DNA of 64,000 bases from positions 62,001 through 126,000 of the forward strand of contig CAZLQD010000012.1 in assembly GCA_964561605.1 (NCBI GenBank), written 5' to 3'. This document shows positions 52,603 through 60,677 of this stretch, piece by piece (the first letter of the stretch is position 1; the number at the start of each line of letters is the position of its first letter). Origin of the DNA: JALUZX01 sp964561605. Lineage in GTDB: Bacteria > Planctomycetota > UBA1135 > JALUZX01. The position numbers and the translations under genes were made by a program. The notes under the pieces are model-generated. The model searched no databases and was not told the DNA's origin. It saw only the letters and a program-made list of their open reading frames with translations.

Positions 52603-53718
52603 TCAATCCAGGGGGGACTGGTAGATCCTGAATCTCCTCCAGACCCGGGCCCCGATCTTGATCAGGGGGCGGAGCATGGCCCTGTTGTCCTCGAGGATCC
52701 AGGAGAGGTCCGCCCGGTGGAAACCCTTGGCGAGCCCCTTTCGGAAGACATGGTCGATGAGGAGGGCCTCGATCCCCCTGTGGCGGAAGGCCTTCTTCAC
52801 GCCGAGGAGGATCACCCGGGCCATCTTCACCTTGCGGAGGGTCCAGAGGAAGGGGAGGAAACCGAAGGGGAGGAGCCTGCCCCGGCAGGCTCGGATCGCG
52901 GGATTCACGTCGGGAATCAGGAGGGCGAAACCAACCGGTTCGCCCTCGACCTCGGCTATGGGACAGAGGTCGGGGTCGGCCAGGGGCTTGAAGGAGTGGG
53001 CCAGGAACTGGAACTCCTCCCGGTCCAGGGGGACGAAACCCCAGTTCTCCGACCAGGCCTCGTTGTAGATGTTGCGGATCCCCTCGATCTCTCCCCGGAA
53101 GTCCTTCTTGTCCAGGGGCCTGAGCCGGACGGGTGTCCTGCGCCGCACCTTTTCGGCCAGTTCCTGCAAGGGGTTTCCCCCGACTTCCTTCTCGTCGATG
53201 AGGAGGGAGAGGAGGTCCTTGGCCTTGGTGAAGCCCTGGGATTCGATCCACCCGGCATAGGAAGGGGGATTGTAGGGCATGTCCACAACGGGAGGTCCGT
53301 CGAAACCCTCCACCAGGAGGCCGCAGGTGTAGTTGGTGGAGAGAGAGACGGGTCCCCGGACGAAGCGGGCTCCCTCCCGGCGGAGCCACTCCCGGGCCGT
53401 CTCCAGGAGGAGACGGGCTCCTTCCTCGTCGGGAGCTTCGAAGTGACCGAAGAAGCCGGCCTCTTCGCCGTGGAACTCGTCGTAGGTCCGGTCCCTGGAA
53501 GCGGAGATCCTTCCGGCGGGTCGGCCTTTCCTCCAGAGGATCCAGAAGGCCGCCCGGGCATGGCGGAAAAAGGGATTCTTCCCGGGGTCCAGCTTCTTCA
53601 CCTCCTCTCCCGTAAGGGGGGGGACGAAGTTGGGATCCCCCTGGTAGAGCATCCTGGGAAGGTCCACGAAGGTGCGGAGGGCCCTGGAGCCCTCGACGGG
53701 AAGAACCTGGTCGTCCAT
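52603..53718 (-). CDS. GNAT-fold N-acetyltransferase-like protein
   Basis: A 371-residue cytosolic protein. From ATG 53718 it begins MDDQVLPVEGSRALRTFVDL and contains PRMLYQGDPNFVPPL, GRISASRDRTYDEFHGEEAG and FFGHFE, the opening pattern of a family of long GNAT-like proteins found beside diverse genes. The second half has a GNAT acceptor/CoA region: PVGFALLIPDVN, LGVKKAFRHRGIEALLIDHV and LSWILEDNRAMLRPLIKIGA. Substrate unknown. It ends 146 bp before glgP starts on the same strand; the gap has a possible AAGGAGGG/CCCTCCTT stem (52517-52552). It is divergent from the HEAT lipoprotein gene. Confidence 0.82.
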   Translation of the reverse strand: MDDQVLPVEGSRALRTFVDLPRMLYQGDPNFVPPLTGEEVKKLDPGKNPFFRHARAAFWILWRKGRPAGRISASRDRTYDEFHGEEAGFFGHFEAPDEEGARLLLETAREWLRREGARFVRGPVSLSTNYTCGLLVEGFDGPPVVDMPYNPPSYAGWIESQGFTKAKDLLSLLIDEKEVGGNPLQELAEKVRRRTPVRLRPLDKKDFRGEIEGIRNIYNEAWSENWGFVPLDREEFQFLAHSFKPLADPDLCPIAEVEGEPVGFALLIPDVNPAIRACRGRLLPFGFLPFLWTLRKVKMARVILLGVKKAFRHRGIEALLIDHVFRKGLAKGFHRADLSWILEDNRAMLRPLIKIGARVWRRFRIYQSPLD

Positions 53719-53767
53719 AGGGGAAGAATCGGGGGGATGGGGCCGGGATGCAAGGACGGGAGGAGGC

Positions 53768-53790
53768 CTTCCTGGAAGATGGGGCCCCAT
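53768..53790. promoter_or_regulatory. Adjacent palindromes in the divergent GNAT / HEAT lipoprotein gap
   Basis: CTTCC-T-GGAAG (53768-53778) is followed without a gap by the perfect 12-bp palindrome ATGGGGCCCCAT (53779-53790). Both lie in an 88-bp divergent intergenic region, a usual place for a shared operator. GC-rich palindromes are not rare in this DNA, so the call is tentative. Confidence 0.35.
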
Positions 53791-53806
53791 GTATCCTTGG
53801 CGCCCC

Positions 53807-54790
53807 ATGAAAAAGACCAGGCATGAACGTCCCTTCCCCGGCCGTTCCCTTTCCCCTCCGGGCCCGGGGTGGAGAGGAGCATCGGCCCTCCTGCTCCCGC
53901 TCTTCCTGGGATTGGGAGGCTGCGGGAGCACGCCCCCCCCCAGGCCCAAGCCCTTGACCCGGGAGGAGAGGGACCTCTTCCAGCAGGCCGAGATGAACCT
54001 CAAGGCAGGGCGGGAGGCCTGGTGGGAGGCCTGGAAGAGGATCGCTCTGGACCCCCGGAGGGCCCGCTTTTTCGCCAAGGGGATCCTGGCCTGGCTCTTC
54101 GCGGACTTCTCCCGCCTGGAGGTGAGTCCCGATCTCTTCGGCCGGGTCCTCGAGGAGAATCCCCGGGGGCTGGTCTGGAAGCGGGTCCTGGCGGGCCTGG
54201 AGAGGATGGGGGAGCCCGCCGTCTCGGTCTGCATGGCCTTCCTGAAGGAGGGTCGGGATCCCATCGCCAGGGGATTCGGCGCCCAAGTCGCGGGAAGATT
54301 GGGGCCCGGGATCGTCCCCCCCCTGGTGGATCTGCTGGAGGAAGGCAGCCCTCTCCAGGCCGCGGCTGCGGCCCGGGCCCTGGGGTTCCACAAGGAGAGC
54401 CCCCAGGCCGGAAAGGCACTCCTTCGGGCGGCGAAGGATGCCTCGGACTACAGGGTCCGCGGAGCCGCCCTCCGGGCCCTGGGTCGCTACGGAGGAGCCG
54501 AGGCCGGGGCCCTCCTGGTGGAGACCCTCCGGTCGGAGAAGGACCCCTTCCTGGTCATGGAGGCCGCCAAGGGCCTGGGGTTCCTGGGGGAGAAGAGGGC
54601 TGTCCCGGCCCTGATCGCCGCCATGGAGAAGGGCCTGGCCGGCAAGAACAAGAGACTGGTCCAGGCGGTGGAGTTTGCGCTCCAGAGGATCACTGGGCGC
54701 CGCTTCGGCCCCAGGCCGAACCTCTGGAAGGTCTGGTGGGCCAAGGAGGTCCAGACCGGCCCGGCCGGCGGGGGAGAGAAGAAGGAATGA
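53807..54790 (+). CDS. HEAT-repeat lipoprotein with Trp-rich tail
   Basis: A 327-residue protein. The leader ends in a lipobox (SALLLPLFLGLGGCGS, Cys about residue 39), so it should be anchored in the envelope by an N-terminal lipid. HEAT units follow, for example IVPPLVDLLEEGSPLQAAAA, YRVRGAALRALGRYGGAEA and LVMEAAKGLGFLGEKRAVPA. The C-terminus reads ITGRRFGPRP then LWKVWWAKEV, the same tail as in the HEAT protein at 421-1503. HEAT arrays bind partner proteins; no enzyme domain is seen. It overlaps the following zinc-ribbon gene by 4 bp (ATGA), implying a joint role. Confidence 0.83.
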   Translation: MKKTRHERPFPGRSLSPPGPGWRGASALLLPLFLGLGGCGSTPPPRPKPLTREERDLFQQAEMNLKAGREAWWEAWKRIALDPRRARFFAKGILAWLFADFSRLEVSPDLFGRVLEENPRGLVWKRVLAGLERMGEPAVSVCMAFLKEGRDPIARGFGAQVAGRLGPGIVPPLVDLLEEGSPLQAAAAARALGFHKESPQAGKALLRAAKDASDYRVRGAALRALGRYGGAEAGALLVETLRSEKDPFLVMEAAKGLGFLGEKRAVPALIAAMEKGLAGKNKRLVQAVEFALQRITGRRFGPRPNLWKVWWAKEVQTGPAGGGEKKE

Positions 54791-55284
54791 GCGGCCCCGA
54801 GTTCAAGATACGGTCTTCCGGAAAGGAGTGCCTGGAGTGCAGGAAGCGCTTCCAGGTGGGAGAGGCCTTCTACTCCCTCCTTCGCCTGGAGGGCGAGCGG
54901 GCGGAGCGGGAGGACCGTTGCGGGGAGTGCTGGGAAAAGTTCCGCCCGCCCGGGGATTGCATCTGGTGGCGGACCCGCCGCAGGGAGGAGAAGGGGGGAA
55001 AGAAGCGCCTGGACTTCGAGTCCATCCAGGCCCTCTTCTTCCAGGTCCTGGAGGACCCCAGGCCGGAGGTGACGGGCCTTCGTTACGTGACGGCCCTTCT
55101 GCTCGTCCGCAAGAAGAAGCTGAAACTCCTGGGGACGGTCCTGGGGGAGGAGGGGGAGGTGCTCCGCCTCTCCCTCCCCGGCGGGGAGGGGAAGATCCTG
55201 GAGGTGCCCGTTCCCCCCTTGGACGACCAGGCCCTGGAGACCCTGAAGAACCAGCTCAAGGAAGCCCTCACCCTGGAGGACTGA
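54787..55284 (+). CDS. Small zinc-ribbon protein
   Basis: A 165-residue cytosolic protein without signal peptide. Residues about 14-49 hold two CxxC pairs, CLEC and CGEC, separated by 26 residues, a probable zinc site. Further on are a helical segment (FESIQALFFQVLEDPRPEVT) and a Lys-rich helix-strand (LLLVRKKKLKLLGTVLGEEG), ending LEPLDDQALETLKNQLKEAL-like helices. I do not know its function; it resembles small uncharacterised proteins that occur with HEAT proteins. It is translationally coupled to the HEAT lipoprotein. After its stop, 257 bp lead to mraZ. Confidence 0.7.
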   Translation: MSGPEFKIRSSGKECLECRKRFQVGEAFYSLLRLEGERAEREDRCGECWEKFRPPGDCIWWRTRRREEKGGKKRLDFESIQALFFQVLEDPRPEVTGLRYVTALLLVRKKKLKLLGTVLGEEGEVLRLSLPGGEGKILEVPVPPLDDQALETLKNQLKEALTLED

Positions 55285-55452
55285 TCCTTCCTCCCGGCCT
55301 CCCGGGAAGGGGTGGCGCGGGGGTGGCGCAAAGCTGGAAGGGCGATCGGTGGAGATGGAATGGCCCCCTTTTGCCCGCCTTTTTGGGGGTTCCTTTCCTA
55401 ACCCATTTGAATACAAGGGGATAGAGCAACCGAAAATTTCCGGGATCTTTTC

Positions 55453-55482
55453 TTGCCCGTGGCGTCCTGGGGGCGCTATAGT
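55453..55482 (+). promoter_or_regulatory. Predicted sigma70-type promoter of the mraZ/dcw operon
   Basis: TTGCCC at 55453-55458 and TATAGT at 55477-55482 are separated by 18 bp. The -10 ends exactly where the first MraZ-type repeat begins, a position suited to repression. The 160 bp upstream (55285-55445) is AT-richer in part but contains no gene that I can support. Confidence 0.6.
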
Positions 55483-55516
55483 GGTGCGCCGTGGGGGAAA
55501 GTGGGGAGGAGTGGCT
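55482..55516 (+). promoter_or_regulatory. MraZ operator: four TGGNN repeats at 10-bp spacing
   Basis: TGG occurs at 55482, 55492, 55502 and 55512 as TGGTG, TGGGG, TGGGG and TGGCT, each separated by a 5-bp spacer. MraZ is known to bind TGGGN direct repeats with 5-bp spacers upstream of its own gene, so this is very probably the autoregulatory site of the division and cell-wall operon that follows. It lies between the -10 element and the mraZ GTG start. Confidence 0.82.
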
Positions 55517-55541
55517 CAGATGACAGGAAGCAGATCCGGCA

Positions 55542-55997
55542 GTGTTTGGAGGGACGTCACAGCACTCCCTGGACAAGAAGAACAGGATGCACCTTCCCAA
55601 GCGCATCCTGTCCCGTCTCGGTCCGGAGGAGCGATCCCACCTCTACCTCGTGCGGGGGTGGGACCGGTGCATCGCCCTCTTCCCGCCGGAGGAGTGGAAG
55701 CAGTTCTCCGCCAGGTTCACCCGGTCCATCCCGGCCTCGAAGAAGGCGCGGAACTTCATCCGCCTCTTCTTCGCCTCCGTGGCGGAGGTCTCCGTCGATT
55801 CCCAGGGGCGCATCCTTCTTCCGGAGCACCTGAGGGAGCTGGCGGGGATCCGGGACAAGGTGGTGGTGAACGGCGTGGGAGACTACGTGGAAATCTGGTC
55901 TGCCGAGCGTTGGGCCGGGATCCAGGAAGAGGATTCCGACGATTTCGAGCAGGCCTACGAAGAGTTTGCGACACAGAACCTGGGTGGACCGGCGTAG
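55542..55997 (+). CDS. mraZ: Transcriptional regulator MraZ
   Basis: A 151-residue DNA-binding protein of the AbrB/SpoVT fold that autoregulates the dcw operon. From GTG 55542 it begins MFGGTSQHSLDKKNRMHLPK, the first of two MraZ repeats; the second is EVSVDSQGRILLPEHLREL. The DxxxR motifs of both repeats (SLDKKNR and SVDSQGR) are present. Length and position as first gene are typical. The ribosome site AGGAAG is 12 bases upstream. Its operator is seen at 55482-55516. Confidence 0.95.
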   Translation: MFGGTSQHSLDKKNRMHLPKRILSRLGPEERSHLYLVRGWDRCIALFPPEEWKQFSARFTRSIPASKKARNFIRLFFASVAEVSVDSQGRILLPEHLRELAGIRDKVVVNGVGDYVEIWSAERWAGIQEEDSDDFEQAYEEFATQNLGGPA

Positions 55998-56061
55998 GTC
56001 CACCGGCGGGGGCCGACCGGCCCGGCCCCCGCCTGTTCCCCTTCTTCCCGGTGTCCTGACC

Positions 56062-56988
56062 ATGGGCGCGGGCGGAGGGGCTGAAAACGAGTTCGGTCAC
56101 GTTCCGGTCCTCCTCCAGGAGGTCCTGGACGTCCTGGATCCGGCCGAGGGCATGGTCCTCGTGGACGCAACCGTCGGGACGGGGGGGCACAGCGCGGCCC
56201 TCCTGGAGAGGGCGGGTGGAAAGGCCTTCCTCGTCGGCCTGGACCGGGACCCGGAGATCCTGGAGAAGGCCCGCAGGCGCCTGGCTCCCTTCGGGGAGCG
56301 GGTCAAGCTCTTTCACTCCCCTTTTTCCGAGACGGCCCGGGTTCTCCGGGAGGCCGGTTTCGCCGCGGCGGACCGGATTCTCTTCGACCTGGGCGTCTCC
56401 TCGCCGGCACTGGACACACCCGAGAGAGGTTTCGGTTTCATGGTTGAAGGCCCCTTGGACATGCGGATGGACACCTCGATCGGCGGGCCCACAGCCGCCG
56501 ACCTGGTGGCCCGCCTGTCCGAGGGGGAACTCCACCGGCTGATCCGCGAATTCGGAGAAGACAGATACGCGCGCCGGATCGCCCGGGCCATCGTCCGGGC
56601 CAGAAGGCTCGCACCCATCACGACGACGACTCGCCTGGCGGAGATCGTGGCACGGGCGGTTCCACCTTCCCGCCAGCGCCGGCTTCATCCGGCGACCCGT
56701 ACCTTCCAGGCGCTCAGGATCGCCGTGAACCGCGAATTGGACCAGCTCAGGGAGGGGCTGGAGGCGGCGGCGGCGGTCCTGAGCCCTGGGGGAAGGGTGG
56801 CGGTCATCTCCTTCCACAGCCTGGAGGACCGGATGGTGAAGCGTTTCTTCCGGGAGAGGATGACCCCTCTCTTTCGGAAGCCCATCCGTCCCACGCCCGA
56901 GGAGGTGGGGAGGAACAGGCGGGCCCGGAGCGCCAGGCTCCGGGCGGCCGCTCCCCCCGGAGAGGAAGGCCGGGGGGGGAGGGAATGA
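56062..56988 (+). CDS. rsmH: 16S rRNA m4C1402 methyltransferase RsmH (MraW)
   Basis: Methylates N4 of C1402 in the ribosomal decoding centre with S-adenosylmethionine. The 308-residue protein shows FGHVPVLLQEVLDVLDP, the SAM site VDATVGTGGHSAALLE, LVGLDRDPEILEKARRRL, FDLGVSSPALDTPERGFGFM, PLDMRMDTS and HPATRTFQALRIAVNRELDQ, ending with VISFHSLEDRMVKRFFRE. ATG 56062 gives the standard N-terminus; the frame is open upstream into mraZ. It overlaps the ftsL start. Confidence 0.96.
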   Translation: MGAGGGAENEFGHVPVLLQEVLDVLDPAEGMVLVDATVGTGGHSAALLERAGGKAFLVGLDRDPEILEKARRRLAPFGERVKLFHSPFSETARVLREAGFAAADRILFDLGVSSPALDTPERGFGFMVEGPLDMRMDTSIGGPTAADLVARLSEGELHRLIREFGEDRYARRIARAIVRARRLAPITTTTRLAEIVARAVPPSRQRRLHPATRTFQALRIAVNRELDQLREGLEAAAAVLSPGGRVAVISFHSLEDRMVKRFFRERMTPLFRKPIRPTPEEVGRNRRARSARLRAAAPPGEEGRGGRE

Positions 56989-57269
56989 GGCATGGAAAGG
57001 TCATCGCCGGCGGCGTCCTCCTCTTCTCCCTCTCCCTGGTCACGGTGGCCGTCCAAGACCGGGTGGTCCTCCTCAGGAGGGAGGTCTACCGGGAGTCCCT
57101 CCGGGTCCACGACCTGGAGGGTGAGGTCCTGGCCTGGTGGTGGAAGCTGAAGAAGTGGCGGACCCCGGAAGGGAGGCGGAGGCTCCTCCGCCTCCTGGGG
57201 AAGGCCCGGCCCCGGCCCGGCCTGGAGGAAGAATCTCCCGGGACCGGCATGGGGCGGAACGACTTGTGA
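56985..57269 (+). CDS. ftsL: FtsL-like small division protein
   Basis: A 94-residue bitopic protein. One membrane helix (VIAGGVLLFSLSLVTVAVQD) is followed by a short basic helix with heptad character (EVYRESLRVHDLEGEVLAWW). Sequence identity to FtsL is always low; the call rests on size, topology and position between rsmH and the class B penicillin-binding protein. FtsL acts with FtsB and FtsQ to activate FtsWI. The start overlaps the rsmH stop (ATGA). The predicted coiled coil is shorter than usual and the C-terminus is basic. Confidence 0.7.
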   Translation: MRHGKVIAGGVLLFSLSLVTVAVQDRVVLLRREVYRESLRVHDLEGEVLAWWWKLKKWRTPEGRRRLLRLLGKARPRPGLEEESPGTGMGRNDL

Positions 57270-57399
57270 CCGGGAGGGCCGGGGGGGTGCACCGCCGGGC
57301 CTTTCGGGGGGGTTTTCCCCAGGAAGGGGAAAGCCCGGGGTGAAGGCCTCCCCGGGAGGCCGCAGGAAAGAGGAAACGTGTCACCAGGAGGAGGGGCCC

Positions 57400-59214
57400 A
57401 TGGCCCACGGGATCGGAAAGAGGATCTTTTGGATTTCGGTTCCTTTGTTCCTCTTCCTCTTCGCCCTCCTGGTGAGGCTCGGATCCCTCCAGATCGGGGG
57501 ACACCAGCTCTTTCTCCGCAAGGCGGCCCGCCAGGTACTCTGCCCCTGCAAGGTCGAAGCCCCCAGGGGAACCCTGGCCGACGCGAAGGGCCGGCTCCTG
57601 GCCCTGGACCTCCCGGCCTACGACCTCCACTGCTATGTCCAGGGTCCCCTTTCCAGGAAGAGGGGGGGCGCAAGGGGGCTGGTGCGGGAACTCGCCTCGA
57701 TCCTCCTTCCCGACAGGACCCTCTCCCTCGCCGAGGGGCGGCGCATCCTGAAGATCCTCAGGGAGGGGGAGGCCCGGGTCCGGGCGAAAAGGAAGAAACG
57801 GGACCGGGTGCTGGTTCGGGGAATCCAGGCGGCAGCGGCCCTGGAGCGGCTCCGCTCCCCCTCCTTCCTGCGCAAGTGGATCCCGGCCGGACTGGCTCTC
57901 CGCAAGTGTTACCAGAGAGTCTACCCTCTCGGCCAGGAAGGTGGGCCCGTCGTGGGGGGGATCTTCTCCACCAGGAGGGGGCCCCACTACCTGGGCCTGG
58001 AAGCGCTTTGCCGCAAAGGAGGGCCCCTGGCTCCTCTCCCACCCCTGGAGTTGAACCTGGCCCGGTGGGGCCTGCTTGACCGCTACCTGGTGAGCCCCCC
58101 CAGGTTCACCCGGCCCTCGGGTATCGCCAGGGTGACCCTGGATTCCGACATCCAGCGGCTCCTCTCGGTGATCCTCTCCCGGGAGGCGGCGCGGGTGAAG
58201 CCCAAGTGGGCCGCCGCCTTGGTGATGGACCCCCGGGACGGCAGGATCCTGGCCATGTCCTCGTGGCCCGCCTTCGATCCGAACCGGCCCGGCGACCTCT
58301 CGGCAAGCCCCCTGGAGGGGAGGCGCAACCACGCCCTGGAGTCCCGGTTCCCTCCGGGCTCCACCATGAAGAGCTTCATCGTGGCCGCCGCCCTCCAGGA
58401 AGGCCTGGTCCGGCCGGGAGAGGCCATCGATTGTTCCTGGAATACGCCCCGGGGATGGCGGATCCCCGGCTGCAGGAGGGTCATCCACGACGACCACCGG
58501 CTGGAACCCTCCCGGGTTCCCCTGGAAGAGGTGATCGTCCAGTCCTCCAACATCGGGGCGGTGAAGATCGGGAGGCGGTTCGATCCGCGGAAATACCTGG
58601 AGTGGCTGGTGCGCTTCGGCCTGGACAGGAAGTCCGGGCTCCCCCTGCCGGGTGAAGCGGCCCCGGATTTCCGGAAGGCCAGGAGGCTCCCTTTCAACGA
58701 GGCCAGTTTCCTCAGGTGGGACGGGCCCTCCATCTCCCACGGGTACGCCATCGGGCTCAACCTCGTGGGCCTGGCCACGGCATACTGCTCCCTGGTGAAC
58801 GGGGGATACCGGGTCCGGCCCTTCCTGCTGGAGGAAGTCCGGGATCCCCGGCGGGGGAGAAAGGTCTTCCGCCCCGCCGGGAGGGTCCGGATCCTCTCGC
58901 CCGGGACGGCCTCGGTGATGCGGTCCATTCTTGGCCGGGTGGTCTCCGAGGAGGAGGGGACGGCCTACAGGATGGCCGGAGAGGAGGGAAGGAAGGTCCT
59001 TGGCGGGAAGACGGGCACCTCCTTCATGCGGACCGGGGGCAAGAGACGTTACTGGGCGGTCTTCGTAGGATTTGCGCCGAAGGAGAATCCCCGCTACCTG
59101 GCGGCGGCGGTCTTCTACAAGGAGAACACCCACCGCTTCTACGGAGGGAGCAACGCCGGCCCCACGGTGCGGGACATCCTCCTGGCGCTCCTGGAGCGGA
59201 AGGGGGTGGAGTGA
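57400..59214 (+). CDS. ftsI: Class B penicillin-binding protein (FtsI/PBP3-type transpeptidase)
   Basis: Crosslinks septal peptidoglycan. The 604-residue protein has an N-terminal helix (IFWISVPLFLFLFALLVRLG), a PBP dimerisation domain with VEAPRGTLADAKGRLLALDL, and the transpeptidase with SxxK in FPPGSTMKSFIVAAALQEG, SxN in VIVQSSNIGAVKIG and KTG in LGGKTGTSF. No PASTA or transglycosylase domain is present. It could be called FtsI or MrdA-like; location in dcw before murE favours FtsI. ATG 57400 follows AGGAGGAGG. It overlaps the murE GTG start. Confidence 0.93.
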   Translation: MAHGIGKRIFWISVPLFLFLFALLVRLGSLQIGGHQLFLRKAARQVLCPCKVEAPRGTLADAKGRLLALDLPAYDLHCYVQGPLSRKRGGARGLVRELASILLPDRTLSLAEGRRILKILREGEARVRAKRKKRDRVLVRGIQAAAALERLRSPSFLRKWIPAGLALRKCYQRVYPLGQEGGPVVGGIFSTRRGPHYLGLEALCRKGGPLAPLPPLELNLARWGLLDRYLVSPPRFTRPSGIARVTLDSDIQRLLSVILSREAARVKPKWAAALVMDPRDGRILAMSSWPAFDPNRPGDLSASPLEGRRNHALESRFPPGSTMKSFIVAAALQEGLVRPGEAIDCSWNTPRGWRIPGCRRVIHDDHRLEPSRVPLEEVIVQSSNIGAVKIGRRFDPRKYLEWLVRFGLDRKSGLPLPGEAAPDFRKARRLPFNEASFLRWDGPSISHGYAIGLNLVGLATAYCSLVNGGYRVRPFLLEEVRDPRRGRKVFRPAGRVRILSPGTASVMRSILGRVVSEEEGTAYRMAGEEGRKVLGGKTGTSFMRTGGKRRYWAVFVGFAPKENPRYLAAAVFYKENTHRFYGGSNAGPTVRDILLALLERKGVE

Positions 59215-60677
59215 AGGCCCTCCTCGGAGAGATCCTCCGGGGGATCGTCCCCCTGGAGGGGGCGCCCCGGGACCTTCCCCTGGAGGGCCTGACCCAGGAC
59301 TCCCGGAAGGTCCGGCCGGGCTGGCTCTTCTTCGCCGTTCCGGGCTTCCGGGAGGACGGGGCCCGGTACGCCCGGGACGCCGTGGAGAGGGGAGCCCCGG
59401 CCGTGGTGGCCGAGAGGCGCCTGGATCTTCCCGTTCCCTGCCTGGTCGCCCCGGCGGTCCGGAAGGCCCTGGCCCTTGCGGCGGACCGGTTCTTCGGCCG
59501 GCCCTCGGAGAGGCTTCTTTGCGCCGGGGTGACGGGAACCAACGGCAAGACCACCGTAACCCACCTGCTCAAGGGCATCATGGAAGAAGCGGGAAGGCCC
59601 TTCGGCCTCATGGGGACCGTGGCCAACCTCGTCGGTGAGAAGCGGCTGCCCGCCCTGACCACGACCCCCGACCCGGTGGAGATCCAGTACCTCCTCCGTT
59701 CCATGGAGGAGGCCGGGCTGGAGGGGTGCGCCATGGAGGTCTCCTCCCACGCCCTGGACCAGGAGAGGACGGCAGGGGTACGTTTCCGGGTGGCCGTCTT
59801 CACCAACCTCACCCGGGATCACCTGGACTACCACGGGGACATGGAGCGTTACTTCCTGGCCAAGTCGGCCCTCTTCCGGAGTCTCCCCGGGGGGGCCAAG
59901 GCGGTCCTGAACCTGGGCGATCCCTACGCGCGCAGGACGGCCCGCCTCCTGCCGCCCGGGGTGGAGCCTTTCTTCTTCCTCCTGGGGGAGGGGGAGGAGG
60001 CCCACCTCCGTGCCGTGGAGGTCCGATCCGGGCCGGAGGGGTCCACCTTCCTCCTGGAAGGAGCGGAGGGCCGGATTCCGGTGAACCTCCCCCTGCCGGG
60101 GGCCTTCAACGTGGAGAACGCCCTGGCGGCGGCGGCGGCGGGCATGGCCATGGGCCTCTCCCTGGTCGAGGCGGCCCGGGGCCTGGAGATGGCCCGGCCC
60201 GCCCCGGGAAGGCTGGAACGGGTCCGTGGCGGACCCGGGGACCCGGTGGTCTTCGTCGACTACGCCCACACGCCTGATGCGCTGGAGCGGGTCCTGACGG
60301 CCTTGAGGCCCCTGGCCCGGGGGAGGCTCGTCGTGGTCTTCGGCTGCGGAGGCGACAGGGACCGGGGGAAGCGCCCCATCATGGGGGAGATCGCCTCCAG
60401 GATCGCCGACAAGGTCTGGCTCACGAGCGACAACCCCCGTTCCGAGGACCCCCTGGCCATCCTGGAGGAGATCCGGGCGGGCGCCCGGGAGGGGCCCGCC
60501 CTTGTGGAGGTGGAACCCGACAGGGCCGCAGCCATCGAGAAGGCCTTGAAGGAAGCCGGCCGGGAGGACATCGTCCTCATCGCGGGAAAGGGCCACGAGA
60601 GTCACCAACTGATCGGTGGAAGGCGGATTCCCTTCCGGGACGCCGAGACGGCCGGGAGGTTCCTTTGCGGCGGATGA
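59211..60677 (+). CDS. murE: UDP-MurNAc-L-Ala-D-Glu:meso-diaminopimelate ligase
   Basis: Adds the third stem residue of peptidoglycan in the cytosol. The 488-residue enzyme starts at GTG 59211 overlapping ftsI. It shows LEGLTQDSRKVRPGWLFFAV, the ATP site GVTGTNGKTTVTHLLKG, ALTTTPDPVEIQYLLRSM, EVSSHALDQERTAGVRF and FTNLTRDHLDYHGDMERYF. Near the C-terminus is DNPRSEDP, the DNPR motif that binds meso-diaminopimelate, and GHESHQLIGG. This predicts mDAP rather than lysine in the cell wall. Confidence 0.97.
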   Translation: MKALLGEILRGIVPLEGAPRDLPLEGLTQDSRKVRPGWLFFAVPGFREDGARYARDAVERGAPAVVAERRLDLPVPCLVAPAVRKALALAADRFFGRPSERLLCAGVTGTNGKTTVTHLLKGIMEEAGRPFGLMGTVANLVGEKRLPALTTTPDPVEIQYLLRSMEEAGLEGCAMEVSSHALDQERTAGVRFRVAVFTNLTRDHLDYHGDMERYFLAKSALFRSLPGGAKAVLNLGDPYARRTARLLPPGVEPFFFLLGEGEEAHLRAVEVRSGPEGSTFLLEGAEGRIPVNLPLPGAFNVENALAAAAAGMAMGLSLVEAARGLEMARPAPGRLERVRGGPGDPVVFVDYAHTPDALERVLTALRPLARGRLVVVFGCGGDRDRGKRPIMGEIASRIADKVWLTSDNPRSEDPLAILEEIRAGAREGPALVEVEPDRAAAIEKALKEAGREDIVLIAGKGHESHQLIGGRRIPFRDAETAGRFLCGG

